DNA of 64,000 nucleotides from Variovorax sp. (GTDB taxonomy: Bacteria; Pseudomonadota; Gammaproteobacteria; Burkholderiales; Burkholderiaceae_C): positions 124,001-188,000 of the forward strand of contig JAGIBP010000008.1 of NCBI GenBank assembly GCA_017744285.1. Reading direction: 5' to 3'. This document shows, one piece after another, positions 7,234 through 15,855 of this stretch. Position 1 is the stretch's first letter. Every line of letters starts with the position of its first letter. The position numbers and the translations under genes were made by a program. Under the pieces are notes generated by a model that was given only the letters and a program-made list of their open reading frames with translations, made no database searches and was not told where the DNA came from.

Positions 7234-9252
7234 ATGCAATTCGCGAGCATTTTGGCATCGGTGCGACGCCGGCCCCGCGCCGCCGTGTCCACCCTGGTTT
7301 TTTCCCTGCTGGCCGCCCTGGGCGCGGCCCCGGCCGCCCAGGCGCAGAACACCAACGACGACGTCATCCTGCAGATGCGGCAGGCCGCCCAGCGCGGCGA
7401 CAAGGCGCGGCTGTCGGCGCTGCTGCCGCAGGCGCGCGGCCATGTCCTCGAACCGTGGGCCGCCTACTGGGAACTGAAGGCGCGCCTGCCGGACGCGAGC
7501 CAGCAGGAAGTCCAGGCCTTTCTCGCGCAGTACGCCGGCACCTACCAGGAAGACCGGCTGCGCAACGACTGGCTGCTGCTCACCGGCCAGCGCCGCGACT
7601 GGGGCGGCTTCACGAGCATGCACCCGGCGTTCCGCATGAACGACGACGCCCAGGTCCGCTGCTACGCGGTGCTGGTCGAGACGCTGCAGACCGGCACGGC
7701 GAGCCGCGTCCAGGTCGACGAGGTGCGCCGCAACTGGTTCGCCCAGCGCGACGGCGACGACGGCTGCCTCACGGCCGCCGACCGCATGATCAGCGCCGGC
7801 CAGATGTCGCCCAACGACGCGTGGAAGAAGGCGCGCCTCGCGATCGAGGCCAACCGCCCGCAGGCCGCCCGCGGCGCCATCACCATCGTCGCGCCCGAGG
7901 CCGTCGCGCTGTTCGACGAAATGAACGCGAACGTCGGCAAATTCCTGGCCAGCCGCGCCGTGGTCGCGGCCAAGTCGCGCCGCGAGATCGTTGTGCTCGC
8001 GCTGATCAAGATCGCGATCGCCGACCCCGACATGGCCGCCTCGCAGCTCGACGGCAAGTGGGGGCCGATGCTCTCGGCCGAGGAGCGCAACTGGCTGTGG
8101 GGCACCATCGGCCGGCAGGCCGCGACCAAGCTCTCGCCCACCGCCAACAGCTACTTCGCCAACGTCACGAAGAACAGCGACCTCTCCGACGACATGCTCG
8201 CGTGGAAGGCGCGGGCGGCGCTGCGCACCGGCGAGTGGAAGACGGTGCAGGCCGCGATCGACGCGATGAGCGAGACGCAGCAGCAGGACCCGACGTGGGT
8301 CTACTGGAAGGCCCGCGCCCTGGCGGCCCACGGCGGCGACGAGCGCCGCGCCCAGGCGCGCGCGCTGTACGAAAGCATCGCCGGCACGCGCGGCTTCTAC
8401 GAGCTGCTCGCGCTCGAGGAACTCGGCCAGCGCGCCGCCGTGCCGACGCGCCCGGCGCCGCTCACGGCGCAGGAGAAGAACGCCGCGCGCAGCAACCCGG
8501 CGCTGCAGCGCGCGCTCTACGCCATCTCGATCGGCCTGCGCCCCGAGGGTGTGCGCGAGTGGAACTACGCCACCAACCTGCACGACAGGGGCGGCATGGC
8601 CGACCGCGAGCTGCTCGCCGCGGCCGACCTGGCCTGCCAGCGCGAGATCTGGGACCGCTGCATCAACACCAGCGAGCGCACCAAGGGCACGATCGACGTC
8701 GAGCAGCGCTACCCGATGCCCTTCCGCGACACGGTGGTGCGCAAGAGCCAGGAGATCGGCCTCGACCCGGCCTACGTCTACGGCCTCATCCGCCAGGAGA
8801 GCCGCTTCATCATGGACGCGCGCTCCGGCGTCGGCGCCTCGGGCCTGATGCAGGTGATGCCGGCCACCGCGCGCTGGACCGCCCGCAAGATCGGCCTGTC
8901 CGACTTCACGCCCGGCCAGATCACCGACCGCGACACCAACATCACGATCGGCACCAACTACCTGAAGCTCGCGCTCGACGACTTCGACGGCTCGATGGCG
9001 CTGGCCGCCGCGGCCTACAACGCGGGCCCCGGCCGTCCGCGCAACTGGCGCAACGGCCCGCTCATGGAGGCCGCCATCTGGGCCGAGAACGTGCCTTTCA
9101 GCGAGACCCGCGACTACGTCAAGAAGGTGCTCGCCAACACGACGATGTATGCGGCACTGCTCGGCGGCCGTCCGCAGTCGATCAAGGACAAGCTCGGTCG
9201 CGTGGGGCCGCGCGACGCCGCGGTGCCCGAACCGAACAAGGACCTGCCCTGA
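7234..9252 (+). CDS. slt: Soluble lytic murein transglycosylase
   Basis: A 672-residue exported enzyme. An Arg-rich signal peptide with a hydrophobic core ends near AQA (residue ~37). A long alpha-superhelical U/L region (residues ~40-480) follows, then the lysozyme-like SLT domain with GLIRQESRF (catalytic Glu522), SGVGASGLMQVMPATA and AAAYNAGPGRPRNW. It cleaves the MurNAc-GlcNAc bond of peptidoglycan in the periplasm with formation of 1,6-anhydroMurNAc. Length and domain order match E. coli Slt70. The stop overlaps the proposed CTG start of the downstream channel gene. Only 9 bp separate this start from that of the divergent cyclo-ligase gene. Confidence 0.93.
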   Translation: MQFASILASVRRRPRAAVSTLVFSLLAALGAAPAAQAQNTNDDVILQMRQAAQRGDKARLSALLPQARGHVLEPWAAYWELKARLPDASQQEVQAFLAQYAGTYQEDRLRNDWLLLTGQRRDWGGFTSMHPAFRMNDDAQVRCYAVLVETLQTGTASRVQVDEVRRNWFAQRDGDDGCLTAADRMISAGQMSPNDAWKKARLAIEANRPQAARGAITIVAPEAVALFDEMNANVGKFLASRAVVAAKSRREIVVLALIKIAIADPDMAASQLDGKWGPMLSAEERNWLWGTIGRQAATKLSPTANSYFANVTKNSDLSDDMLAWKARAALRTGEWKTVQAAIDAMSETQQQDPTWVYWKARALAAHGGDERRAQARALYESIAGTRGFYELLALEELGQRAAVPTRPAPLTAQEKNAARSNPALQRALYAISIGLRPEGVREWNYATNLHDRGGMADRELLAAADLACQREIWDRCINTSERTKGTIDVEQRYPMPFRDTVVRKSQEIGLDPAYVYGLIRQESRFIMDARSGVGASGLMQVMPATARWTARKIGLSDFTPGQITDRDTNITIGTNYLKLALDDFDGSMALAAAAYNAGPGRPRNWRNGPLMEAAIWAENVPFSETRDYVKKVLANTTMYAALLGGRPQSIKDKLGRVGPRDAAVPEPNKDLP

Positions 9253-9881
9253 ACCGGACCCTTCAGGGCCTGCGCGCCCAGCTGCCCAACTGGGCGATCG
9301 AATGGCTGGAGATCATCGTCCCGCTCGCGCAGGTGGCGCTCATCCTGCTGGGCGCATGGCTGCTCTACCGCATCGTGCGCCGCCTCATCGAGCAGGTGAC
9401 GCGCGGCTACGCCCTGCCCGCCAACGTGGCGATGGTCACGCGCCGCACGGCCGGCTTCCTGATCTTCGGCGGCGCCGTGCTGTGGGCGCTGGAGCGGCTG
9501 GGCGCCTCGGGCGCCGTGCTCTGGACCGCCTTCACCGGATTCGCCACGGTGGGCGCGGTGGCCTTCTTCGCGGCCTGGAGCGTGTTGTCGAACATGTTCT
9601 GCGCGCTCCTGATCTTCACCACCCGCATGTTCTGGCCCGGCGACACGGTCGAGGTGATCGAGAACGGCGAGAAGCCGGGCTTCAAGGGGCGCGTGCTGGA
9701 CATCAACCTGGTGTTCACCACGCTGGAGGAGAGCGGCAGCGCGATGGAAGGCACGACGCTGAAGATCCCCAACAGCATGTTCTTCCAGCGCGCGGTGCGC
9801 CGCTGGCACGGCAGTGCGCCCACGTTGCCGCCGGCGATTGCCGCCGCCGGCCCGTCCGCGACCGATCGCGTGCCCCGCTGA
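9249..9881 (+). CDS. MscS-like mechanosensitive channel, probable CTG start
   Basis: The frame encodes about 210 residues: a short amphipathic start, three hydrophobic segments (LAQVALILLGAWLL, GFLIFGGAVLWAL, VAFFAAWSVLSNMFCALLIF) and an MscS-type beta domain (RMFWPGDTVEVIEN...GRVLDINLVFTTL...IPNSMFF). The large C-terminal vestibule domain of classical MscS is missing. No ATG, GTG or TTG fits the N-terminus. The CTG at 9249 overlaps the slt stop as CTGA and has AAGGA 6 nt upstream, so I take CTG as the start by translational coupling. It should sit in the inner membrane as a tension-gated or ion channel. Confidence 0.75.
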   Translation: MNRTLQGLRAQLPNWAIEWLEIIVPLAQVALILLGAWLLYRIVRRLIEQVTRGYALPANVAMVTRRTAGFLIFGGAVLWALERLGASGAVLWTAFTGFATVGAVAFFAAWSVLSNMFCALLIFTTRMFWPGDTVEVIENGEKPGFKGRVLDINLVFTTLEESGSAMEGTTLKIPNSMFFQRAVRRWHGSAPTLPPAIAAAGPSATDRVPR

Positions 9882-9963
9882 CGCGGCGGACGTGCCGCCG
9901 CCTACAGCGGCGGCTGGTCGGGCGGGCGACACTGCACAGCCCTCCACCACGCCGCTTCGCAGC

Positions 9964-10491
9964 ATGGCCGCCGACTCCCTCTGGCGCGAGACCACCGAGG
10001 TGCTCGCCGCCGAGTTCTCCGACGTTCCCGACATCCCGCAGCTGCTGCGCATCCTGGTCCGCCTGCTGCTCGCGGCGGTGCTCGGCTTCCTGCTCGGCTT
10101 CGAACGGGAGCAGCACGGCAAGGCCGCCGGCGTGCGCACGCACATGCTGGTGGCGGTCGGCTCGGCGCTGTTCGTGCTCGTGCCCCAGCAGAGCGGCATC
10201 GTGCCGGCCGACATGAGCCGCGTGATCCAGGGCCTGGTGGCGGGCGTGGGCTTTCTCTGCGCGGGCACGATCCTCAAGCACGGCCGCGACGAACAGCATG
10301 TGCAGGGCCTGACCACCGCCGCCGGCCTGTGGATGACGGCAGCGATCGGCATGGCCTGCGGCCTGGGACGCGAGCTCACCGCGATCATCAGCGCGCTGCT
10401 GGCGCTGGCCGTGCTCTCGCTCGTGCCGCGCCTGGTGGCGCTGGTGGAGCGCGTGATCGCCTCGTCCGAGGACGAGCGCCGCGGCCCCTGA
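9964..10491 (+). CDS. MgtC/SapB-family membrane protein
   Basis: A 175-residue inner-membrane protein with about four hydrophobic segments. The family signature is clear: LGFLLGFEREQHGKAAGVRTHMLV, a conserved Arg/Glu cluster, then VIQGLVAGVGFLCAGTIL and GLTTAAGLWMTAAIGMACGLG. It has only the membrane domain; the ~80-residue soluble C-terminal domain of Salmonella MgtC is absent, as in many SapB-type homologues. ATG 9964 (MAADSLW) is preferred to a longer frame from 9814 whose extra N-terminus is low-complexity. The role is uncertain: Mg-limitation or membrane-potential functions have been proposed for MgtC. Confidence 0.85.
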   Translation: MAADSLWRETTEVLAAEFSDVPDIPQLLRILVRLLLAAVLGFLLGFEREQHGKAAGVRTHMLVAVGSALFVLVPQQSGIVPADMSRVIQGLVAGVGFLCAGTILKHGRDEQHVQGLTTAAGLWMTAAIGMACGLGRELTAIISALLALAVLSLVPRLVALVERVIASSEDERRGP

Positions 10492-10523
10492 GCATCAATC
10501 GGCTGCGCCTTCGGCATCAATCG
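10492..10523 (+). repeat. Two GCATCAATCG direct repeats upstream of the GST gene
   Basis: GCATCAATCG occurs at 10492-10501 and 10514-10523, a 22-bp period (two helical turns). A -10-like TAGGAT follows at 10540-10545. The spacing suits a direct-repeat operator for the glutathione transferase gene. No candidate regulator is adjacent. Confidence 0.35.
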
Positions 10524-10580
10524 CGCCACGCGCGCCCGCTAGGATCGGCTGCCTGCACCATTCCATCCCGAGGACCCGCG

Positions 10581-11264
10581 ATGATCCAGCTCTACATCGG
10601 CAACAAGAACTACTCGTCCTGGTCCATGCGGCCGTGGGTGCTCATGAAGCAGGCCGGGATCGCCTTCGAGGAGGTCATGGTGCCCTTCGACACCATGGAA
10701 GCCGACGCGAACTTCAAGCGCACGATCCTCGCGCTCAATCCGGCGGGCACCGTGCCCGTGCTGAAGGACGGCGAGATCGTGGTCTACGACACGCTCGCCA
10801 TCTGCGAATACCTCGCCGAGGCGCATCCCGACAAGGCGCTGTGGCCCGCCGACCGCACGCTGCGCGCCCGCGCGCGCAGCGCCTGCGCCGAGATGCATGC
10901 GGGCTTCGGCGCCCTGCGCACCCATTGCGGCATGAACATCGAGGCCGACCTGCGCGCGCAGGGCCAGCTCATCCTGCGCGACCAGCCCCGCGTGCGCGCC
11001 GACCTCGACCGGATCGTGGCGCTCTGGAGCGGCCTGCTCGACGCCAGCGGCGGCCCGATGCTGTTCGGCGCCTTCGGCATCGCCGACGCCTACTACGCAC
11101 CGGTGTGCTCGCGCATCCGCACCTACGGCCTGCCGGTGCCGGCCGCGATCTCGGCCTACATCGACCGCGTGTTCGCGTTGCCGGGCGTGAAGGCGTGGAT
11201 CGACGCGGCGCTCGCCGAAAAGACCTTCGTGCTCTTCGACGAGCCCTACCGCCTGCAGCGCTGA
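10581..11264 (+). CDS. Glutathione S-transferase family protein
   Basis: A 227-residue protein with an N-terminal thioredoxin-like domain (LYIGNKNYSSWSMRPWVLM) whose Ser cluster is the usual site for activating glutathione. NPAGTVPVL carries the cis-Pro, and YDTLAICEYLAE the glutamyl-binding Ser-like region. A helical C-terminal domain follows (residues ~85-227). GAGGA lies upstream of ATG 10581. The cytosolic role is conjugation, isomerisation or peroxide reduction; the substrate cannot be told. A pair of 10-bp direct repeats lies in the upstream region. Confidence 0.9.
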   Translation: MIQLYIGNKNYSSWSMRPWVLMKQAGIAFEEVMVPFDTMEADANFKRTILALNPAGTVPVLKDGEIVVYDTLAICEYLAEAHPDKALWPADRTLRARARSACAEMHAGFGALRTHCGMNIEADLRAQGQLILRDQPRVRADLDRIVALWSGLLDASGGPMLFGAFGIADAYYAPVCSRIRTYGLPVPAAISAYIDRVFALPGVKAWIDAALAEKTFVLFDEPYRLQR

Positions 11265-11291
11265 CGCGGCCGCCTTCGGGACGCCTACACT
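11262..11291 (+). promoter_or_regulatory. Candidate near-leaderless promoter of cca
   Basis: CTGACG (11262-11267, overlapping the GST stop codon) and TACACT (11286-11291) are 18 bp apart, and TACACT ends 7 nt before the cca ATG. Transcription from it would start at about the start codon. No Shine-Dalgarno is visible. Confidence 0.45.
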
Positions 11292-11298
11292 CGTCCCG

Positions 11299-12561
11299 AT
11301 GCAAACCTATCTCGTCGGCGGCGCGATCCGCGATGCGCTGCTGGGCCGGCCCGGCAGCGACCGCGACTGGGTCGTCGTGGGCGCCACGCCCGAGCAGATG
11401 GCCGCGCGCGGCTACCTGCCCGTGGGCCGCGACTTCCCGGTGTTCCTGCACCCCGAGACGCGCGAGGAGTACGCGCTCGCGCGCACCGAACGCAAGAGCG
11501 CGCCCGGCTACCGCGGCTTCGTCGTGCATGCCGCGCCCGACGTCACGCTGGAGCAGGACCTCGCGCGGCGCGATCTCACCATCAACGCGATCGCGCTGCC
11601 CGAGGACCGCGTCGGTACCGGGGAGCGCCTGGACGTCGATCCCGCCGAACTCATCGACCCCTTCCACGGCCGGCGCGACCTGCGCGCCAGGCAGCTTCGC
11701 CACGTGACCGACGCCTTCCGCGAGGACCCGGTGCGCATCCTGCGCGTGGCGCGCTTCGCCGCGCGCTTCCACGATTTCGCCGTCGCGCCCGAGACCCTCG
11801 CGCTCATGCGCGAGATGGTCGAGGCCGGCGAGGTGGACGCCCTGGTGCCCGAACGCGTCTGGCAGGAGCTCGCGCGCGGACTGATGGAAGGCCGCCCGTC
11901 ACGCATGTTCGAGGTGCTGCGCGCCTGCGGCGCGCTCGCCGTGCTGCTGCCCGAGGTGGACCGCCTCTGGGGCGTTCCGCAACCCGAGGCGCACCACCCC
12001 GAAGTCGACACCGGCGTGCACCTGATGATGGTGCTCGACATGGCGGCGCGCCTGCAGACCTCGCTCGGCGTGCGCTTCGCCTGCCTGGTGCACGACCTCG
12101 GCAAGGGCACGACGCCCGCCGACAGGCTGCCGCGCCACCTCGGCCACGAGCAGCGCAGCGCGACGCTGCTGCGCGCGGTGTGCGACCGCTGGCGCGTGCC
12201 GGTCGACATCCGCGAGCTCGCGGACGTGGTGGCGCGCGAGCACGGCAACATCCACCGCAGCGGCGAGCTGAACGCGGCCGCGGTGGCGCGGCTGCTCGAA
12301 CGCTGCGACGCCTTCCGCAAGCCCCAGCGCTTCGACGAGGTCCTGCAGGCCTGCGAGTGCGATGCGCGCGGACGCCTCGGGCTCGAAGACCAGCCCTACC
12401 CGCCGCGCGAGCGCCTGCGCGCCGCGCTCGATGCCGCGCGCGCGGTGGCGACCGAACCGATCGCGCGCGCCGCGCAGCAGGCCGGCGCGACCGGCCCGAA
12501 GATCGGCGAGGCGATCACCCGTGCCCGGGTGGCGGCCATCGCGGCGGCCGCTTCTCGATGA
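11299..12561 (+). CDS. cca: Multifunctional CCA-adding tRNA nucleotidyltransferase
   Basis: A 420-residue enzyme adding or repairing the 3' CCA end of tRNAs. The N-terminus (TYLVGGAIRDALLGRPGSDRDWVVVGATPEQM) contains the class II nucleotidyltransferase GG and DxD motifs. RRDLTINAIA and DPVRILRVARFAARF follow. The C-terminal half carries an HD phosphohydrolase domain (HLMMVLD, LVHDLGKG, LGHEQRS), as in E. coli Cca, which also has 2'-nucleotidase, cyclic phosphodiesterase and phosphatase activities. Length matches E. coli Cca (412). The 3' end overlaps the converging enoyl-CoA-hydratase-like gene by 47 bp. Confidence 0.95.
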   Translation: MQTYLVGGAIRDALLGRPGSDRDWVVVGATPEQMAARGYLPVGRDFPVFLHPETREEYALARTERKSAPGYRGFVVHAAPDVTLEQDLARRDLTINAIALPEDRVGTGERLDVDPAELIDPFHGRRDLRARQLRHVTDAFREDPVRILRVARFAARFHDFAVAPETLALMREMVEAGEVDALVPERVWQELARGLMEGRPSRMFEVLRACGALAVLLPEVDRLWGVPQPEAHHPEVDTGVHLMMVLDMAARLQTSLGVRFACLVHDLGKGTTPADRLPRHLGHEQRSATLLRAVCDRWRVPVDIRELADVVAREHGNIHRSGELNAAAVARLLERCDAFRKPQRFDEVLQACECDARGRLGLEDQPYPPRERLRAALDAARAVATEPIARAAQQAGATGPKIGEAITRARVAAIAAAASR

Positions 12562-13315
12562 AGGCCTGCACGCCTTCGAGCGCGCCGGCATCCATCATGT
12601 TGCAGGCCATCGTGCGGCCGGCGTCCTCGTAGGCGGCGGCGATGCCGGACTCGATCTGGCGATAGAACAGCGCCTTGCCCATCGCGATCGCGGCGCGCGG
12701 CTTGGCGACGATCTCGGCCACCAGACGCTCGACCTCCGCATCGAGCTCGCCGGGCTCGGCGACGCGGTTCACCAGGCCCTGGCGGCAGGCCTCCCCGGCG
12801 TCGATGAAGGCGCCGGTCACCAGCATCTCGAACGCCGCCTTGCGCGGCATATTGCGCGAGAGCGCGACGCCGGGCGTCGAGCAGAAGAGGCCCAGGTTGA
12901 CGCCGCTGACGGCAAAGCGCGCCTCGCGGCTGGCCACGGCGAGATCGCACATCGCGACGAGCTGGCAGCCTGCCGCGGTGGCGATGCCCTGCACGCGGGC
13001 GATCACCGGCACCGGCAGGCGCTGGAGCGCGAGCATGACGCGGGTGCACTGCGCGAACAGCGCCTCGTAGTAGGCCTGCGAAGGCGCCGCGCGCATCTCG
13101 CGCAGATCGTGGCCGGCACAGAAGGCCTTGCCGCTCGCCGCCAGCACGACCGCGCGCACGCCCTTGTCGCCCGAGAGGCCGTCGAGCCGCGCCTGCAGGG
13201 CCGCCAGCATGGCCTCGGACAAGGCATTGAACGCCTGCGGCCGGTTCAGCGTCAGCGTCACCACGCCGCGCTCGTCGCGCCGGCACATGACCAGGGGGGA
13301 CGCTTCGTCATCCAT
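12515..13315 (-). CDS. Enoyl-CoA hydratase-like protein (ECHDC3-type)
   Basis: A 266-residue crotonase-fold protein with the CoA/oxyanion-hole elements FCAGHDLREM and GIATAAGCQLVAMCDLAVAS. Where canonical hydratases carry the second catalytic Glu, this one reads NLGLFCSTPGVALSR, as in the ECHDC3-type branch, so hydratase activity is uncertain. ATG 13315 is favoured because AGGAG lies 6 nt upstream; an ATG at 13342 that overlaps the upstream gene's TGA is the alternative. It is cotranscribed with an acyl-CoA ligase, suggesting acyl-CoA turnover of an unknown acid. Its 3' end overlaps cca on the opposite strand. Confidence 0.85.
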   Translation of the reverse strand: MDDEASPLVMCRRDERGVVTLTLNRPQAFNALSEAMLAALQARLDGLSGDKGVRAVVLAASGKAFCAGHDLREMRAAPSQAYYEALFAQCTRVMLALQRLPVPVIARVQGIATAAGCQLVAMCDLAVASREARFAVSGVNLGLFCSTPGVALSRNMPRKAAFEMLVTGAFIDAGEACRQGLVNRVAEPGELDAEVERLVAEIVAKPRAAIAMGKALFYRQIESGIAAAYEDAGRTMACNMMDAGALEGVQAFIEKRPPRWPPPGHG

Positions 13316-13338
13316 GCGCATCTCCTCTGCGGCGCCCT

Positions 13339-14985
13339 TCATTCGGCGTCCGCCGCGCCGCGCGCCCGCTCGCGCAGCTGGAACTTCTGGATCTTGCCGG
13401 TCGAGGTCTTGGGAATGGCCTCGAAGCGGATCTCGCGCGGCACCTTGTAGCCGGCCAGCAGCGTCTTGCAGTGCGCGATCAGCGCCGCCGCATCGGCCAC
13501 GGCGCCCGGCCTGAGCTCGACGAAGGCCAGGGGCGTCTCGCCCCACTTGTCGTCGGGCCGCGCCACCACCGCGCACGACACCACGTCCGGATGGCGATAG
13601 AGCGCGTCCTCGACCTCGATGGAGCTGATGTTCTCGCCGCCGGAGATGATGATGTCCTTGCTGCGGTCCTTGATCTTCGCGTAGCGGTCCGCCTCCATCA
13701 CCGCCAGGTCGCCGGTGTGGAACCAGCCGCCGGCAAAGGCCGCCGCGGTGGCCGCGGGGTTCTTCAGGTAGCCCTTCATGACGATGTTGCCGCGGAACAT
13801 GATCTCGCCCATCGTCTCGCCGTCGGCGGGCGTCTCGCGCAGCGTGCGGGGGTCCATCACCGTCATGCCTTCCTGCAGCACGTAGCGCGTGCCCTGGCGG
13901 CCGTTCAGGCGCGTCTGCTCCGACAGGCTCTCGCCGGCCCACGCGGGCCGCTTCGCCGCCACCGCCGCCGGGCCATAGACCTCGGTGAGCCCGTAGACAT
14001 GGGTGAGGTCGATGCCGATGCGGGCCATGCCCTCGATCATCGCGGCCGGCGGCGCCGCCCCCGCGACCATGGCGCGCACCTTCTGGCGGATGCCTTCGCG
14101 CATCGCGGCCGGCGCGGCGATCAGCAGGTTGTGGACGATGGGCGCCGCGCAGTAGTGATCGACGCCGTGCTCGCGCATCGCCGCGAAGATCGCCTGCGCC
14201 TCGACGCGGCGCAGGCACACGTGCACGCCGGCCTGCATCGCCACCGTCCACGGGAAGCACCAGCCGTTGCAGTGGAACATCGGCAGCGTCCACAGGTAGG
14301 TCGGGAACTGCGGCAGGGTCCAGGTCGCGGCGTTGCAGACCGCATTGAGGTAGGCGCCGCGATGGTGCGTCACCACGCCCTTGGGGTCGCCGGTGGTGCC
14401 CGAGGTGTAGCTCACCGCGATGGCGTCCCATTCGTCGGCCGGGCCCTCGAGGCGCGGCAGCGGCGCATGCGCGGCCAGCAGCGCCTCGTACTCGTGCGCG
14501 CCGATGCGCTCGCCCGCGCCCGGGTACTCGCTGTCGCAGACGTCGATGACGATGGGCGAGCGGCCATGCGCCGACTTCAGCAGGCGCAGCGCCTCGGCCA
14601 TCACGGGCGCGAACTCGCGATCGCTCAGGACCACCTCGGCCTCGCAGTGGTTCATCTGCCAGGCCAGCAGGGAGGCGTCGAGCCGCGTGTTGAGCGTGTT
14701 CAGCACCGCATTGAGCGCCGGCACCGCGTAGTGCGCCTCGACCATTTCGGGCGTGTTCGGCAGCATCACCGACACCGTGCTCCCGCGCCCGACGCCGAAC
14801 GCGCGCAAGGCCGCGGCCAGGCGCGCGGAACGATCGCGCAGCGTGCGCCAGTCGAATCGCCGCCGGCCATGGATCACCGCCGGCATGTCGCCGAACACCT
14901 CGGCGCTGCGCTCGACGAAGCTGATCGGCGACAAGGCCACGAAGTTGGCGGCGTTCTTGTCGAGTCCCTGGTCGTAGATGGTCAT
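13339..14985 (-). CDS. Acyl-CoA synthetase (AMP-forming)
   Basis: A 548-residue ANL-superfamily ligase activating a carboxylic acid with ATP and CoA. Motifs in order: A3-type YTSGTTGDPKG (residues ~190-200), MFHCNGWCFPW, the A5 segment YGLTEVYGP, GWFHTGDLA, KDRSKDIIISGGENISSIEVE, and the C-terminal TSTGKIQKF with the catalytic Lys. GNIVMKGYLKNP is typical of the medium-chain/methylthioalkanoyl branch (AAE/DmdB-like). GAGGAG lies 8 nt before ATG 14985. It forms a two-gene operon with the hydratase-like protein. The substrate is uncertain: a medium-chain or branched acid is the best guess. Confidence 0.9.
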   Translation of the reverse strand: MTIYDQGLDKNAANFVALSPISFVERSAEVFGDMPAVIHGRRRFDWRTLRDRSARLAAALRAFGVGRGSTVSVMLPNTPEMVEAHYAVPALNAVLNTLNTRLDASLLAWQMNHCEAEVVLSDREFAPVMAEALRLLKSAHGRSPIVIDVCDSEYPGAGERIGAHEYEALLAAHAPLPRLEGPADEWDAIAVSYTSGTTGDPKGVVTHHRGAYLNAVCNAATWTLPQFPTYLWTLPMFHCNGWCFPWTVAMQAGVHVCLRRVEAQAIFAAMREHGVDHYCAAPIVHNLLIAAPAAMREGIRQKVRAMVAGAAPPAAMIEGMARIGIDLTHVYGLTEVYGPAAVAAKRPAWAGESLSEQTRLNGRQGTRYVLQEGMTVMDPRTLRETPADGETMGEIMFRGNIVMKGYLKNPAATAAAFAGGWFHTGDLAVMEADRYAKIKDRSKDIIISGGENISSIEVEDALYRHPDVVSCAVVARPDDKWGETPLAFVELRPGAVADAAALIAHCKTLLAGYKVPREIRFEAIPKTSTGKIQKFQLRERARGAADAE

Positions 14986-15099
14986 GGCGTGCTCCTCGCA
15001 TCCTCGGGGAAGGTGGCGCGCATCATCCCATGTCCGCGTTCGAGGACAAGGCCTCGGCCGACGCGGCGCGCCTCGGGAGTCTGCTATGGTTTTCCCTCC

Positions 15100-15855
15100 A
15101 TGCAGCAGCCCCCCCGACTCACGCCCGACGCGGCGCTCTTCCTGGATTTCGACGGCACGCTGGTCGCGCTCGCCGAGACCCCGGAGGCCATCGAGGTCCC
15201 TCCCGCCATGGTGCCGCTGCTGAGCGATCTGAGCGATCTGCTCGGCGGCGCACTGGCCGTGGTCTCGGGCCGGCAGATCGACGTGCTCGACCGCTTTCTC
15301 GCGCCGCTGCGCCTGCCGGCCGCCGGCGAGCACGGCGTGCAGCGCCGCGACGCGGACGGCCGCATGCAGGAGCAGCGCCCGCCCGATCTCGCGCGCGTGC
15401 TCGACGCGGCCAACGAACTCGCGCGCGTGCACGAAGGCCTCCTGGTCGAACGCAAGCACGCCGCCATCGCCCTGCACTACCGGCTCGCGCCGCAGCTCGA
15501 GGCCGTGTGCCGCGATGCGATGCTGCGCGTGGTCGACGGGCAGCCGCAGCTCGAACTGATGCATGGCAAGTTCGTGTTCGAGGTCAAGCCCGCGGGCATC
15601 AACAAGGGCATCGCCATCGACGCCTTCATGCAGGAGCCGCCGTTCGCGGGCCGCCAGCCCGTGTTCGCGGGCGACGACACCACCGACGAGAGCGGCTTCG
15701 CCATCGTGCAGCCGCGCGGCGGCGTCGCGATCAAGGTCGGCGCCGGCCCCAGCCTGGCGCTGCATCGGCTGGATTCGCCGCTTGCGGTCTTCGAATGGCT
15801 CGTGGCGGCGCGCGACCTGCTCGCATCCAGCACCCCACCGAGGAGGACCGAATGA
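15100..15855 (+). CDS. otsB: Trehalose-6-phosphate phosphatase
   Basis: A 251-residue HAD-superfamily phosphatase dephosphorylating trehalose-6-phosphate. Motif I is LFLDFDGTLV (nucleophile Asp), the second Thr/Ser motif lies in VVSGRQIDVLD, and the C-terminal acidic motif is VFAGDDTTDESGF, diagnostic for OtsB. AGEHGVQRR and ELMHGKFVFEVKP are also family-typical. It is the first gene of a three-gene operon; its TGA overlaps the next ATG, and an AGGAGG for that gene lies inside its last codons. TATGGT lies about 9 nt upstream of its start. Role: synthesis of trehalose as osmoprotectant in the cytoplasm. Confidence 0.95.
   Translation: MQQPPRLTPDAALFLDFDGTLVALAETPEAIEVPPAMVPLLSDLSDLLGGALAVVSGRQIDVLDRFLAPLRLPAAGEHGVQRRDADGRMQEQRPPDLARVLDAANELARVHEGLLVERKHAAIALHYRLAPQLEAVCRDAMLRVVDGQPQLELMHGKFVFEVKPAGINKGIAIDAFMQEPPFAGRQPVFAGDDTTDESGFAIVQPRGGVAIKVGAGPSLALHRLDSPLAVFEWLVAARDLLASSTPPRRTE

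Noticed and set aside
12614..14900. Long plus-strand frame upstream of otsB
   Set aside because: It only reaches otsB because no stop interrupts it; the ligase and hydratase-like genes on the minus strand account for the region, and OtsB homology starts at 15100.
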